From positions 16,547,001 through 16,611,000 of the forward strand of contig NC_083389.1 of assembly GCF_031755915.1 (NCBI RefSeq): a DNA stretch of 64,000 bases, written 5' to 3'. The stretch's first letter is position 1; each line of letters opens with the position of its first letter. The notes under the pieces are model-generated. The model had not been told where the DNA came from and ran no database searches. It worked only from the letters and a program-made list of their open reading frames with translations. Origin of the DNA: Ziziphus jujuba (Eukaryota; Streptophyta; Magnoliopsida; Rosales; Rhamnaceae). Below, one piece after another: positions 47,374-59,664 of the stretch. The position numbers and the translations under genes were made by a program.

Positions 47374-50280
47374 GGCGCTAGTTGATGCATTTTGGTTTAG
47401 TATAATTTTTAACTTGTCTAATCTTGGAATATTATTTTTTATATTTAAATTAACATGATATAAGATTATTTTTTATATAGTATAAAAAATTAATAATATT
47501 TAAATTAGAGATGATATAAATAATGTAATCAATTTTAAAATTAACCTTTAAACTTTTTTAGAAGGTTTAACAAAAGTTTCCAAAAGTAATGTTTACTTGA
47601 CAATCTCTAGAGTACAGTGACAGTAATTACAATGCCCAGACCAAAATTAGAGAGTAATATGAAGAAGCTTGTTTCTTCAAGTTCATGACTGAAAAAAAGT
47701 GCATTAACACCCGAAAACCAAGTGAAAAAATGATAAGGTGGATGTGAATGAAATATGAGGCTAAGATCTAGCAAAAGAAGAAGTTATGGAGGAAATGGAG
47801 ACGTAGAATTTAGAGAGATCATAGAGGAGAGATATCAAGATGAAGGAGGATAAAAGGTGCAAAAAGACCTTAATACCTTTGCTTTAAAATCATATGTAGC
47901 TCAAATGATAAATCTGTTAAAAATTTTGACAGAAAATTAAAAAATAACCAACAATGCAAGATTCCACCTAATTTACAGTGTAAATTGACAGAAACAAAAA
48001 TTTCAAATGCAAAATACAAATCCGAAAATAATTTAAGGTATATTTATGCTAATATCCCTATTCCCATACCAAAAGAAGCTTCGTGCATTAGATGCATGCT
48101 AATATCCCTATTGCCATTAGAAAAGAAGCTTAGTGCATTAGATGTATGTGGGGTCCACACTTATATGAGTGAAAATGTTTTTTTTTTTTTCATTCACCGA
48201 AAAATAAAAGTTCTTGTTTTTTGTTCGATTAGATATGCTGTTAGAATATTGGTATTAGGCTCGAAACATTTCGAGCTAACCAATTTAGTTTTTCCATCAT
48301 AATAACACAATCGAACCGATTTGAAAAAATAAAATCAATTTAAACTGAAGAGATCAATTTGGATCGATTGGTTTCATCGATTTGCATTGGTTGATCTTAT
48401 CGGTTTGATTGGAATTTTGTCCACCTCTAATACGACCACGCCTGCATGGAGTTGCAACTCTATACTGTTGAAACGGGCGTTCAGATACACCCGAAGTATT
48501 GAGTTTTTGGATACTGCAGGCCTATATGACACATGGAATACTCTCCAGATCAACTAACAAACTGAATGCCTCTTTCACTCACAAACGGACTGACTTCTCC
48601 TTTTCTTGCTGCACCAAAAAAACTTTCAAATCTCCTCAGGCCTTCAAATCTCAAGGAACAGTATCATCTTTCTTGTTCATCACATTACCCAAGCTTCTTT
48701 CTCTTCCCTGGTCTACAATCTTGCTTGCATATTTTCTCCATTGTCCTTTATATCAAATCGTAGCTCTCCCTCTCTCTAACATCTATATCTCAGACAAATC
48801 AATAAAACTCACCACCCCAGCAAAGACAAATATATATATTTTTTCTTCAAACCCAAAAAATATATATATAGAGAAAAAAAGTCTACCACTCAGAATTGAA
48901 AAACCAAATTAAAAAATGGAAAGCCCACTTTCAACAAATCTGAAACTAAAACTTAGAAAATAATAAAATTAAGAAATATTTGTTGTGGAAAAAGTGCTAT
49001 TTAATTGTGTTGTCAGGAAAAAATTTCTAGTACTCCCGGTGTACGAGCCACTCAGTACTACTGCCCCACCTTAATTAATACGTGAATTATTATTCCACGT
49101 CAAAACAGAAGTGATCGATGAATGAGTTGAAAGACATCTCTGGATGTGGGTTCCGTTTCAAGATACAGAGGAGTAAGGCACGATAAGGATTTGGAGAAAA
49201 CCAAAGAGCGAAACGGTGTCCAGGGGAAGGATGACAAGGCTTCTTGATATGGAAAAATGATACACATATTAATCAAAGAGTGGCAGGAGTGCTGAGTATC
49301 TAGTACTCGGGAAGACAAGGAATTTTTCAGTGTTATCAGATACTTTGTTTTACAAAATGTGAAATTTTTTCCATGATTTTGCAGAGAAAGAGGAAGAAGG
49401 AAGGGAGTTAATGGAGCGGCAAGAGAAAGATGGCTTGAAACGGATATAGGACATTTTCTTTCAGCATACTCTAGTCATCTGACGTGGTTAACTTTGCCAC
49501 ATGACATTTGAAGTGCGGAAGGAGCACGCAAAAACTCGGTTACTCCCCGAGTTCCACAGTTTTTTCCCACTGTACATATTAAATTCATTTAAAAATTTAA
49601 GAACGAGGGTGTTCACACATGTCAAACAGTATGGGGGAGAGTGAATACACCCACATGGAGTTGTAGTCGCATTTCAAAACTAAAGCTATTAAGGCTTGCT
49701 TTGGGCACCTAGCTGTAGACAATTCATAGAAATAGTATGTACTAACTTTTATTATTTTTATGAATTGCCCGTGTATTTTTATGAATTGTTTGTAGTTTAG
49801 TGCTGTAATTTCTCCACCCACCCACGTGGAGCTGTAGGCGCATATTTCAGCTGTGCCCGTACAAGTGGGAAGCGAAATCCAGCCTGTTTGGTTAATTGTT
49901 TTTTTTTATATTCTGAAAAATAGAAAATTATTTTCAGAATAAATGGATCGTTTGGTTAATAATTTTTAAAAATAAAATAAAATTTAAAAAATAATAAATA
50001 ATATTTTTATCTGTTTTAAAAATAATAAAATATATATTATTTTAATTTATTTTTTTATTTTATATTTTTCTATCTTAATCTTATAGGAAAAAAGTTATTT
50101 GAATATATTAGAAAGAAAAAATTATAGAGAGAGGTAAAATATTATATTTGGATGAATATCTCCAATTAAATATTTTTCTCTTAATTTATATTTTTTTATT
50201 TTAAAATTTTTTTAAATAGAATAATTTAAAAAATAATTATTTTTATTTTTCTAATTTTCTGTGAATTATATCCGTTATTT
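46791..50280. other. Intergenic; no supported gene
   Basis: Includes a ~29-base T-run at 47345-47373 and a 50-base imperfect tandem duplication at 48046-48147 ('gctaatatccctatt'). There is also a CT-rich stretch at ~48660-48790 that looks like a 5' leader, but no gene follows. The open frame at 48499-48912 has no recognisable motif. 49080-49450 is less AT-rich, but neither strand yields a protein I recognise. Confidence 0.5.
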
Positions 50281-50614
50281 TTAATATAAAACAGAAAAGC
50301 AGTGAAAGTCCCTTTCATCACATAAGACAAGGGACATTACAATGTACCATGTCATATGTGACATGACATATTACATACATAACCTTGACCTGGCACATAT
50401 GACATGACACATTATACATGACAGGGACTTTCACTGGTTTTCTATCACATACGACAAGGGATATTACAATTGTTCACATTACATACATGACATGGCACAT
50501 ATGACATACGTCATGTTATATGTGTCAATGCGTCATGTTATAATGTGAACATTTGTAATGGCCCTTGTCGTATGTGATGAAAGGGACTTTTACTGGTTTT
50601 CTGTTTTATATTAA
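50281..50614. mobile_element. Fold-back MITE with ~60-bp terminal inverted repeats
   Basis: TTAATATAAAACAGAAAA..CAGT.AAAGTCCC at the left is mirrored at the right (GGGACTTTTACTGG..ctgttttatattaa). The ends match at nearly all of ~60 positions, covering also 'tttcatcacata.gacaaggg'. The interior has further short palindromes ('acatgacatat'/'atatgtcatg'). It is 334 bp with no coding capacity. The family is unassigned: the target duplication is ambiguous because the ends are themselves symmetrical (TTAA). Confidence 0.8.
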
Positions 50615-50689
50615 TGTCTTTTTCTTTTTTTTTTGGGTTGCGATCGGCATCCAAAAGAGATTCGCCAGTCTTGGGGAAATCGCAGAAAA

Positions 50690-51003
50690 ATAAAAATGAA
50701 GTTGATGTGTTGTATTTCCAGTGAGAACTCAAAGCTTCTGGTCTACAAGTGTCTAGGAAATCGGAGGCTGCACAGGTAAAAACAGAAAAGCTAACCATTT
50801 CATCATGTTGTTCTGCTCACTGCTTTCTACCAGGCCTTCAATGAAGGAGGTTGTTCACATATTGCTTGCTTAGATGAGGAAATCAACTAGCTTATGGCCA
50901 AACGATTGCTTGGAATGAGTATAATGTTGCTCCTCTCCTAAACAACTCTAAGCGTGAGAAAGATTTAGAAGATGACCATGCTAGTTTGGTAGCTATTTTA
51001 TGA
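50690..51003 (+). pseudogene. Receptor-kinase pseudogene (kinase fragments)
   Basis: 50703-50775 matches ~16980-17070 of the intact gene ('gagaactcaaagcttctggtctac'). After an unrelated or deleted stretch, 50813-51003 matches ~17700-17862 ('aggccttc.atgaaggaggttgttcacat', 'aagcgtgagaaagattta', 'agtttggta'). Everything between, including the HRD and DFG motifs and the intron, is missing. Together with the 5'-flank relic at 45.9-46.8 kb it represents a dead second locus. The fold-back MITE lies just upstream. Confidence 0.85.
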
Positions 51004-51117
51004 TATAACATACACATACACACGTATATATATACATATACATACATTTTTCCCTTTTGGGTTTTCCGTTCAAAACATTGTTTTTTTTTTTTCTTTTTTT
51101 CTTTTTTCTTTTGGCTC

Positions 51118-54100
51118 TCAGAGATTCTACGGTGAACTGGTATTTTTATTTTTTTTATTTTTTCAATTTTGACAAAGGATAGGGGTGGGATGACAATCCA
51201 TCTTTGTTTATGCTGCTAACCCTCAGTTTGGATCTAATTTTTTATTAAACAAGGGAGTATGGAGAAAGTATTGGAAAATTTTCTGCAAGAATTTTGGGAA
51301 GAAATTAAAGAAGAAGAGATAGCATTTGACCCAAGGTAGAAATTGGAACTTTGGGCATCACCGGAGGAAAATATTTCTGGAGCCACCGGAGCATATACTT
51401 CTTCCTGTAATAGTTGTGTGGGGTGGGATTCACATGTGTATTAAAGGTAGAAGTATATAGTTTAGATGTGTCGGAGGGGAAAGGAGATTTTTGCCTTTGA
51501 CGGAGAGGAAATTGTAAAAACTTGGGACAATTTTTTTGTTGTCATTATACATAGTTGAATGAACACTTTTTTCAAAAAGATAAACTAGAAATAAGTTGTC
51601 ATATTATTTATATCTTTTCTAATATTTTTCTCATACGTAGTCTTGATTTTTTTTGGATTCATTTTTGGATCAATATATGCTTTTTCTTCTTGGACTACTA
51701 GTTTTAATATGAAATTTATTATCATTTTTTTTCTCAAACTTAAAACTTATAAAATGTGTACTATTATATTATCTATATTTTTCTTTAAGATTTCGGTATA
51801 TATCTATAACTAATTTTTATTTTATTTTACTATAAGATTTCTTTTTCTTTTTTTTTTTTTTGGGGATAAATATTCTGAACTGATGGATTCTAATGATATA
51901 GGATTCTAGTTGTTTTACCGCTGATGAGCTAAAGCAACGGAATTTTACGGCAATAAGTAAGTGTACTTTTATAATTTATCCATTTTGTTTGAATTTTGAT
52001 AATTTTAAAATCATAAGTCATCTCTACAAGCCAAAATTGTTGTTGTTAATAACCTTTTTCTAAACATCAAAACAAAGTTGTGTATTGGTCAAATAGTGCT
52101 AAACTTTCCCTGTCCGAAATCCCAATATGCGTACCATAGTGTCTCTCAGAAATTCTACGGGGAACTAGTTTTTGTTATTTTCTGATTTTGATTAAGGAGA
52201 GGAGTGGGATCTAGCATGGAGGAAGACTTGGAAAATTTTCTGCAAGAATTGGAAAATTTTCTGCAAGAATTTGCGAAGAAGTTGAAATCAAAAGCCTTGT
52301 GTATCAATGGAGGGACATACTGGCTGGTTTCGTCAGTTGCAGAGGGAGGCAAACAGAGAAAGGAGATTTTTACTCTTGAGTGCCAACCCCTTGCTGTTAA
52401 TAACAGAATTGCTCATGGGAAATGGTCATTTGGAATTTTGGGATAGTACAAGGGGCACATTGTCTTTAGCCAATTGCAAAGGGAGGCAACGAGGGAAGCA
52501 GATTTTTTTACACGTGAGTGCCAACTATTGCTTTTAACAGTTTTTTTTTTTTTTTTTTTTTGTTGTTTTAAGCTAATAATTGCTTTTAACAGAATGGTGC
52601 AAGGGAAATAGTCATTCGGAATTTTGGGATGGTACAGAGGGCACATTGCCACGGTGGAAATTGTAAATTTATGACAATTTGTAAGTGTGCCTTTCCATAA
52701 TTTACCCGTTTTGGTTTTGGGAAGTGAATTGATTATTTCGAATTATAAGTCATCTGCAAGCCAAAAATGTTTCTTTATGAATTTTTTTCCCCCTCAAATT
52801 TTGAATCTAGACTTTAAATTTGAAGATTATTATTAGTGATCATTGCTAACTGGATGTCCTATAAGGATACGAAATTACTTGTTTGAAAATATAAATTGGG
52901 GTTCTTTTTCTCTCCTACTTCAACACAAAGTTGTGGAGCTCTAAATTGTGTTTTGGTCAAATATTGCCAACCTCATTATTCAAATTCCACTAGACATGTG
53001 GTATATATTATATATATATATATATTTGTAATTTATAATGTTAATGTATGAATTATGCCCTTATTCATAAACTCGTTTGCTTCAAAAGTTTCTGACCATT
53101 TACTTTTGCCTTCCGTAATTTTTTCCCCCCCTTCCATTTTTACCTCTACAGTCTTTACTCAAACAGTTGTCCGTTTTATGAGTGATAATGCAGACAATTG
53201 ATTTAAAAAATTTTCAATTTCATATCTACCATTTGGTTCCTTCTCATTCTCTAAGCCATCCGCTTTTCGCTGTTTTTCACATCTTTCACCATGAAAAAAA
53301 CAAGCTCACTTTCTTGGTTTGTGAAAACAATTTTTATTTGTACCAATTATATTCGTTTTTTCCTCATCAAACACGAAGTCTCCTCACACACACACACACA
53401 CAGACACACACACACACATATATTTTATTAAAAACTTCCTTGTTCCGAACTAGAAATATTTAATGTCTTACAATAACTGTTTATTTATTTGTTCAAAATT
53501 CTGCATTGTTTCTATCTTCTATATTATCTCACTGTTATTAGATATACTTAGTTTTCATTAATTTAGTAAAATTTTAAAGAGTATATTGGTAAGTTGTTTT
53601 TGGTTATCAATTTATCATAATGCCATCTATTCTACTATATATTAAAACTCAATTATATGTAACAATAATAGTAGCATATTAGTAATATTATTATTATTTT
53701 TATTTTATAATTTAAAATAATTTTCCCCTTTGTTCCAATATCTTGAACCCATGATCTTCCATAGTTGACATATTTTTATTTTCGCTTTGTAGTAAGTCAG
53801 TCAAACTAGCTAAGGCCTTTATTTTTTATCTTTTCAATTGAAAAGCAATACAGGTTTATTTATATGTGATGTTTGCAATTTATTTTGAGTTATTGGCTTT
53901 ATTAATCCTTGAACCATGCTGATAAATGCATTTTGGTACTTCAACTTATTTTTTTAGCACGTTGATCCTTAAATTTCAATTTTTGATAAACTTTGATCCT
54001 TGTAACTTGTTTTAGTACGAGTTTTAGCAATTTTAAGACATGCAGTACATTTGCTTTAACAGGAGAATAACAAAATTATGAAAGTAGACATTCGCACAAG

Positions 54101-55130
54101 ACCCTTTCATGTTGTATCAAGTATTGCACGTCACAAAACTGTTAAAAAGTAATAAAATAGTTTAAGGATCAATATGTATCAAAAGCTGAAGTTTAATAAC
54201 CAAAATACCAAATAAAAAGTATCGAAATTTACCAATCAAAATGTCAAAAAAAAAGTTTAGAACTAACATAGTTAATAATCTGTTTTTTTTATTCGTTGAT
54301 TTTGATAATTGATTGTCAGATTTTTTTCCCCCATTAAGATGAGGGATTTGAATTCGGATTATTGACAAGGGAACAAATAACTTGTCTCTGTAGGGACATA
54401 ATTAATTGTTAATAGTTAAATGTAGTTATAATATTTATTTTTCTTTTTTATCTGTAGGGATATAATTAATTGTTATAGTTAAATGTAGTTATAATATTTA
54501 TTTTTCATTTTTCTGTTAACAATGATTTTACATTTTATACCATACATATCGAATTATGTTACATTGTTATAGTTGTAACATTATGACCATCTGAATTGAT
54601 TTTTTTTTTTCTCTCTTTGTATTTAGATATGGAAAAGTTTCTAATCAAAACACAAAGATTTAAGCAAAATTGAATTACGGTACAAAGAAGTGGAGATTGA
54701 TTTCCTTTTCGTCTTTGTTCTTTTTGTTTCTTATTTTGTTTTTTATATGAAATATTACATTGGTATTTTGTAGAAGCTACGCATGTTTTTATATATGATA
54801 TAGGAATATTATGCTCCAATATGTATATATATATATATATATATATTTACCAACATAATAGATATCAATGGATTTTATTATAATTTGCTACCTATGTTTT
54901 TTGTTCTCCTAGTTAAAATTCCTGACTCCCACCCTTTGCATACTGTACTGTCAAAATAACCCTTTTTATTTTGCTTTGAATGAGTTAGATATGCCCTTGC
55001 TGTTTTTGGTATAGTTGTGTCAGATGAACTGAAAGGCTGCTAGTGTCTTGTGAAACCAAAAAAAAAAAAAAAAAAATGTTTGTGTCTAAGTCTTTGGTTC
55101 ACATGTATGACTTTTTTGGGTTAACTTTAT
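51118..55130 (+). repeat. Duplicated blocks matching 9650-11300
   Basis: 51118-51370 and 52140-52760 are two copies of the same segment ('gaaaattttctgcaagaatt', 'gatt.tac.g.gaactagt'). 52330-52760 and ~55020-55055 continue the match to copy A at 9990-11250. 52229-52270 contains a perfect 21-base tandem repeat ('ttggaaaattttctgcaagaa') that keeps a reading frame. AT-rich filler with a (CA)n run at 53385-53420 and (AT)n at ~54825-54847 lies between. No conserved gene is evident. Confidence 0.65.
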
Positions 55131-55179
55131 TCAGTCCATTTATTTGCCATCTATTACGTGAAACATCTTTGTTCAACAA

Positions 55180-55905
55180 TTATAACTTATATTGTTTTGT
55201 GGTGCTTTTGTTGACTTTTACAGCATGAACCTGGAATACAATGTCGAAATACAATGTCACAGGAAATTGGATCCCAATATTGGTTACAGTAGAGGTATGT
55301 ATTTTCTACTTTAGACGTTAACAATGAATAAGAAAAGTTGGACATAAAATTTTTATTCAATTTGGTTTATTTCGTGAAATGTCTTTGTTCAACAAAGACG
55401 TGCCATTATTTTAAAGTTTACATAAAAAATTTATTCAATTTGGTCTATTTCGTGAAATGTCTTTGTTCAACAAAGGCGTGCCATTATTTTCAAGTTTACA
55501 TAAAAAATTTATTCAATTTGGTCTATTACGTGAAATGTCTTTGTTCAACAAATGCGTGCCCATTATTTTCAAGTTTTTTGAATGGTGTTCTTTCTAGGTA
55601 AGTTCTTGATAAATTGGAGAGCAAGAATTTCATCACATCTTGAACTCAGGATCAGGAAGTTTGGGCTGTCCCAAGGGAACTCTTTGTAAGTAAGTTCAAT
55701 GACTATTTTGCACCATTTACTACATGTAATGTGGGCGTTTTTTGCAAATTGCCATATGCTTGGGAAAAAAACTAGATGGGAGAGACCCACCGACATTATT
55801 ACAATCACTACTAAATCATCACGTTTCTACATTGATCTTCTGGGCATCTAAACCTTAGCTTTTAACAATGTCAACCGGTTGGTATTGGGTACTGCTTGCC
55901 TGGAT
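55180..55905 (+). repeat. Receptor-kinase upstream repeat, third flank copy
   Basis: 'cagcatgaacctgga..acaatgtcgaaatacaatgtcacaggaaa' (55222) matches 11580 and 13490. 'caatttggtctatt.cgtgaaatgtctttgttc' matches ~13958. 'gttcaatgactattttgcaccattta' matches ~14005. The kinase gene does not follow. Confidence 0.75.
55352..55575 (+). repeat. 78-bp tandem triplication
   Basis: Three successive copies with a 78-base period of 'ttcaatttggt.tatt.cgtgaaatgtctttgttcaacaaa'. Because 78 is a multiple of three, an open frame (55338-55601) passes through all three, giving a 26-residue repeat. The equivalent site at ~13958 has a single copy. Confidence 0.9.
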
Positions 55906-58455
55906 CTTAACCAATATTCGAAATCGAAATTTCGTATGACCAGTGTTTTTCACAGTAGAATATGATCTAAAAGTCTTTGCTGCACCATACACGGTCCGCG
56001 GAACGAATCCATTGCTCGTTCTGTGATTTTTTTTTTTTTTTTTTTCTTTGAACAACTTCCTGTGATTTTCAAAATCCAAAATCCAAGTTTTGTTTTTAGT
56101 CCTATGGTGTGTTTAGTCGTTGCCCTTCAAGTGACTCAGTAGAAATTGGATCACATTTAGCTATACTAAAAAATTGCTTTATATTTCTCTTTTTTTAATT
56201 TTTTTAAATAACAAATTATTATTATTATTATTTTTATAAAAGATAATTACTTAACCAAGTATAGAGGTTTTTATGAATAGATTAGATTAGGGACGGACCC
56301 ACAAAAGGCCCCTCAAATTTTTGTCGCTTTCGTTTTTTTTTTTTTTAATTTTTTTAGTCAGCGTGCCAATTTATGTTATTCGGTACAGCCGTGCCCCCCT
56401 TCATTTTCCTCTGGATAAGTGCTTTTGATATTTTGTTTTTCATCTTGTTTTTTAGTATTTTGTTCCATTAGCATTTATTTATTTATTTAGTTTTTGCATG
56501 TTTCTTACCTTCTTATTTATCTGCTGCTATTTTTCATCCCTCACCTATCTAAAATTTTATTATAATTGTACTGTGTATTAACATTTTTTAATTATATCAT
56601 ACTTATTTAATCACTATTTAATATGGAAATAAATCTATAAGTAAACTAGAATATACTTTTCTAAGATTTCGACAAAAGTTTCTTAGTATTAAAAATTAGG
56701 TGTATACAGAGCCTACCTCCTAAAAGCTTTATACATTTCCGGGAAGTGGTACTTTTAAAAAGTTTGCATTACAAAAAGTAGAGAGAATGATCCACCAAGG
56801 GGTACCGCTCAATGAATAGTTTATATCCCCCATTTTTATTCCACAAAATTTCAGAAGAAAAAATATAAAATATACTTTTTTTTGTCAATTAATATATTCT
56901 TTTGATAAAGAAATATATTATACACTTGTATATACCAACATCATGCCAAAATTATATAAACCATAAATGAAGGCTTTTAAGTAGAATATACTTTAAAGGG
57001 TAGTTAGGCTTTTCACGTTTTATATATAAACCATTTCATACTGTTCACAAAATTTTGATTTCGATAAATGACTACTATCAATAATATGCTTAATTTTATG
57101 ATATATGCTTAATTTATGAACACAAAAAAGAAAAAACGAAAAAAAAAAAAAGCATAAAACACAAACATTTAACCATAATTTTTCAAAACCCAAGGCAAAA
57201 CCACTGAAGACTACATTATCAGTCGTCTAACTTGTTCTAGGCGAGTATTCAGTTGATAGATAATATCATCGTAGCTTGATTAAATCGTGTATTATCCTAT
57301 TATGCTTTGATTTTTTGAGCCTACTTGACGCGTTTCTCTGCGTATAATCACAGCAGAGAACGCACTATCAGGGGAAGATATCCATCTTTGGCCCACCCTA
57401 GGAAAAAAATGTGAAAGCCAAAATCCAAGTTTGAAAAACTTGAAGCTCAGACAATCTGATGGTTCTTGGGCAATTATAATCTAATAAAGCATGGCGAGTG
57501 CCGTGCAAACAAAGAAAAAAATGGAAGAATACGCTGTTTATTCTCAAAGCCAAATATTGTGTTTATGGCCAATTAATTTAACTTTTTTTTAGACAATAAA
57601 GTCATGTATAATAGGTAGTGGATAATATTATTTTTTATAATCTTTTAACTATTTATGATCCATGGTTTGACACGTACACTATCACGTAGGAATGATCACG
57701 TAGGAATGATGCAAGCTGACCATCTTTTGTTCCATCCCCTAAAAAATAAAAAATAAAAGAACAGCAACCCATTAGGGCTGTTTTGGGATTGCTTTATCTA
57801 GCACCTGTAGGATTATTTAATTTCATACGTAAATATTTTTTTATAATAATATTTGTTATTTCATACATAAACATGATAGTTTTTTTAAATAAATTTAATT
57901 ATAAATTAAACATTAATTTTTAGTATAATTATCCGGGTAGATTAGATGGCGGTGCGAAGACGTGTCGCGTTCATGATCTCCTGCTATTGCTATCGCAATT
58001 AAAGAGTAGAAAGAAGTTTTTTTGTGGTATAATTCAGCAGAATCAGGCTATTATACATTTTCTTGAAATGTGCATTGTTCGATTCATTCCCATTTGAGAT
58101 AGGAAAGATGTTTTCCCTAACCTTCACAAACATGGGAAGCGATGAAGTTTTCAAAATTCCAATCTTAGGGAAGGGCATGGCATGGATTCTTGTATTTGGA
58201 ACCTTTAATTTCAAATTATCTTATTTCACTAAGGATATTAAAGAAAATTGTGAGTTGTAATGTAGTAGATTCTATTTCAAGTCATTAAAGGTAAAATTGA
58301 TAAAAATTATTAATGTGGTTAGTTAAAAAAAAAAAAAAGTGTATGGTATAGCTAGCATGATAGAATTGCCCCTCTTGAATCGGTCAACACGTCTTGAAGT
58401 AATTTACCATAATGGCCCTCGCGTTCCTGTATAAATTAAGGGCCGTAAATTATCA
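55906..58455. other. AT-rich intergenic DNA
   Basis: Poly-T runs at ~56028-56046 and ~56333-56346. 'gggacggacccac' (56290) recalls a common plant dispersed-repeat end. No gene or element boundary that I can support. Confidence 0.5.
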
Positions 58456-58523
58456 TTGGATGTCTTAAATAATATCAACGCTCAAGCCTTCTCCAAATGT
58501 CGAAGAAAGCAAACCAGAAGGGC

Positions 58524-58706
58524 CTTTAAATACCATACGTTCCTTCCCCTTCTGCTCTTGTCCTGTGACTGGGTCTATTGTAGTTCCAGACTTGACTATT
58601 ATAGCCATAGTGCGATGCCGACTGCTGCTTTCTCGAATGACTCCTAACTTTAATAAAGCTGCAATATGCTTTTGGAAAGTTGCTTTTAGTGCTGGCGTGC
58701 AGCACA
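58524..58706 (-). pseudogene. Viral reverse-transcriptase fragment (diverged)
   Basis: About 60 codons from the start of the reverse-transcriptase domain (LKLGVIRES, then KSGTTIDPVTG), fused out of context behind ORF2. It corresponds to ~62480-62655 of the plus-strand copy but differs from it at many, mainly third-position, sites. The other shared viral segments are nearly identical between the copies. Beyond ~58522 the match ends and host-like DNA begins. Confidence 0.85.
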
Positions 58707-59050
58707 CCTTTCTTCTTTGGGACTGCTGTCTCTGTCCCTTCTACTTTCAGTTGAGAAAGTTTGGTTGATAACTCTGAAATGGAGCTTTCCAAGTTTTCCG
58801 GTGCTTTTCCCTTTAATACGTGTTGTTGTAACTGCTGGACCTGCAACTGCAATAAATTGAGCTTTTCAGTAAGCTCAGTTACGATAAGCAGGATAGTGTT
58901 ATTTTGCTTTATGATTGCGCCCAGTTGTGCAAGGGTATTCCGGTATTCTGCTGGTCGTGCAAAACCAACGGCTGGTGGTTCGATTGCTTCGGTTGCGGTG
59001 ACTGCGTCTTTGTAAGTTTGTTTGTCTGCAGTCGTTTGCCAGGAAGTCAT
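58703..59050 (-). pseudogene. Badnavirus-type ORF2 (virion-associated protein), 3'-truncated
   Basis: Starts with ATG at 59050, overlapping the ORF1 stop as ATGA, the usual badnavirus arrangement. The ~116 preserved codons include a heptad-patterned stretch (NLLQLQVQQLQQ) typical of the coiled coil that lets this protein form oligomers on virions. The genuine C-terminal end is missing: at ~58703 the frame runs into the reverse-transcriptase fragment in a different phase. Confidence 0.85.
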
Positions 59051-59478
59051 CCACCGATTAAGGTTTTGACTTCGTGCAATACGCTCTCCACCTTCTTAAT
59101 CTGTTTGTTGAGCTCTTCTGTGAGTTTGAGTGCTTGCTCTTCTACCAATTTTGGTTGTTTGGAGATCTCAACCACTAATTCTCGAATTTCAGATTTGGAG
59201 AGGGGTTTAGATGAATGGATTTCTTTTTCAAGGGAAGAGATGTGTTTGCGAAGATTAACAATTTCACACTTGAAAGATTGATTTTCTTCCAAAACTTGTT
59301 TAAAGTGCTTTAAACTGACTTTTGCAAATAGACTGACTCGATCATACACAACAGAAATATTATTATGTAACAGAGATAGAGTAGGCTTTTGATTTTCAGC
59401 AAGGTCTAAATATTCTAAATTTGCTGTTACAGACTCTTCGTACCACTTCTTAATGGCACTTTCAAACCGTTCAGACAT
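59047..59478 (-). CDS. Badnavirus-type ORF1 protein (143 aa), intact frame
   Basis: The ATG at 59478 opens a 143-codon frame with W-Y-E-E near the N-terminus, EYLDLAENQKP and the conserved VYDRVSLF. These features and the length match the badnavirus P1 family (DUF1319-type, function poorly known). The second half is rich in charged heptads (EENQ, EKEIHSS, LTEELNKQIKKVE) and likely coiled. It is the first ORF after the long intergenic region. The frame is open here but broken in the plus-strand copy (61131-61444). Expression in the host is unknown. Confidence 0.85.
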   Translation of the reverse strand: MSERFESAIKKWYEESVTANLEYLDLAENQKPTLSLLHNNISVVYDRVSLFAKVSLKHFKQVLEENQSFKCEIVNLRKHISSLEKEIHSSKPLSKSEIRELVVEISKQPKLVEEQALKLTEELNKQIKKVESVLHEVKTLIGG

Positions 59479-59480
59479 AT

Positions 59481-59664
59481 ACCGTGACTAGGTGAGTACC
59501 TCACTCAAAGGCAATCTAGTTACAGGCAACTCCTTTGCCTTCGCCTAGATTGAAGCTCTGAGACTTTTGCTTAACACAACAAATCGCGATACAGAATGAA
59601 GCAATTTAAAAATGAACTAAGGTTCTTACGAAGAGAGTAATAAACAAAAGAGAAATTAAACCTT
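59481..59664 (-). other. Viral leader between primer site and ORF1
   Basis: Minus-strand leader of ~185 bases. No additional ORF that I would support. Confidence 0.5.

Noticed and set aside
48499..48912. 137-codon frame after a CT-rich leader-like stretch
   Set aside because: No domain, hydrophobic pattern or homology that I can recognise; the CT-rich stretch is inside the frame.
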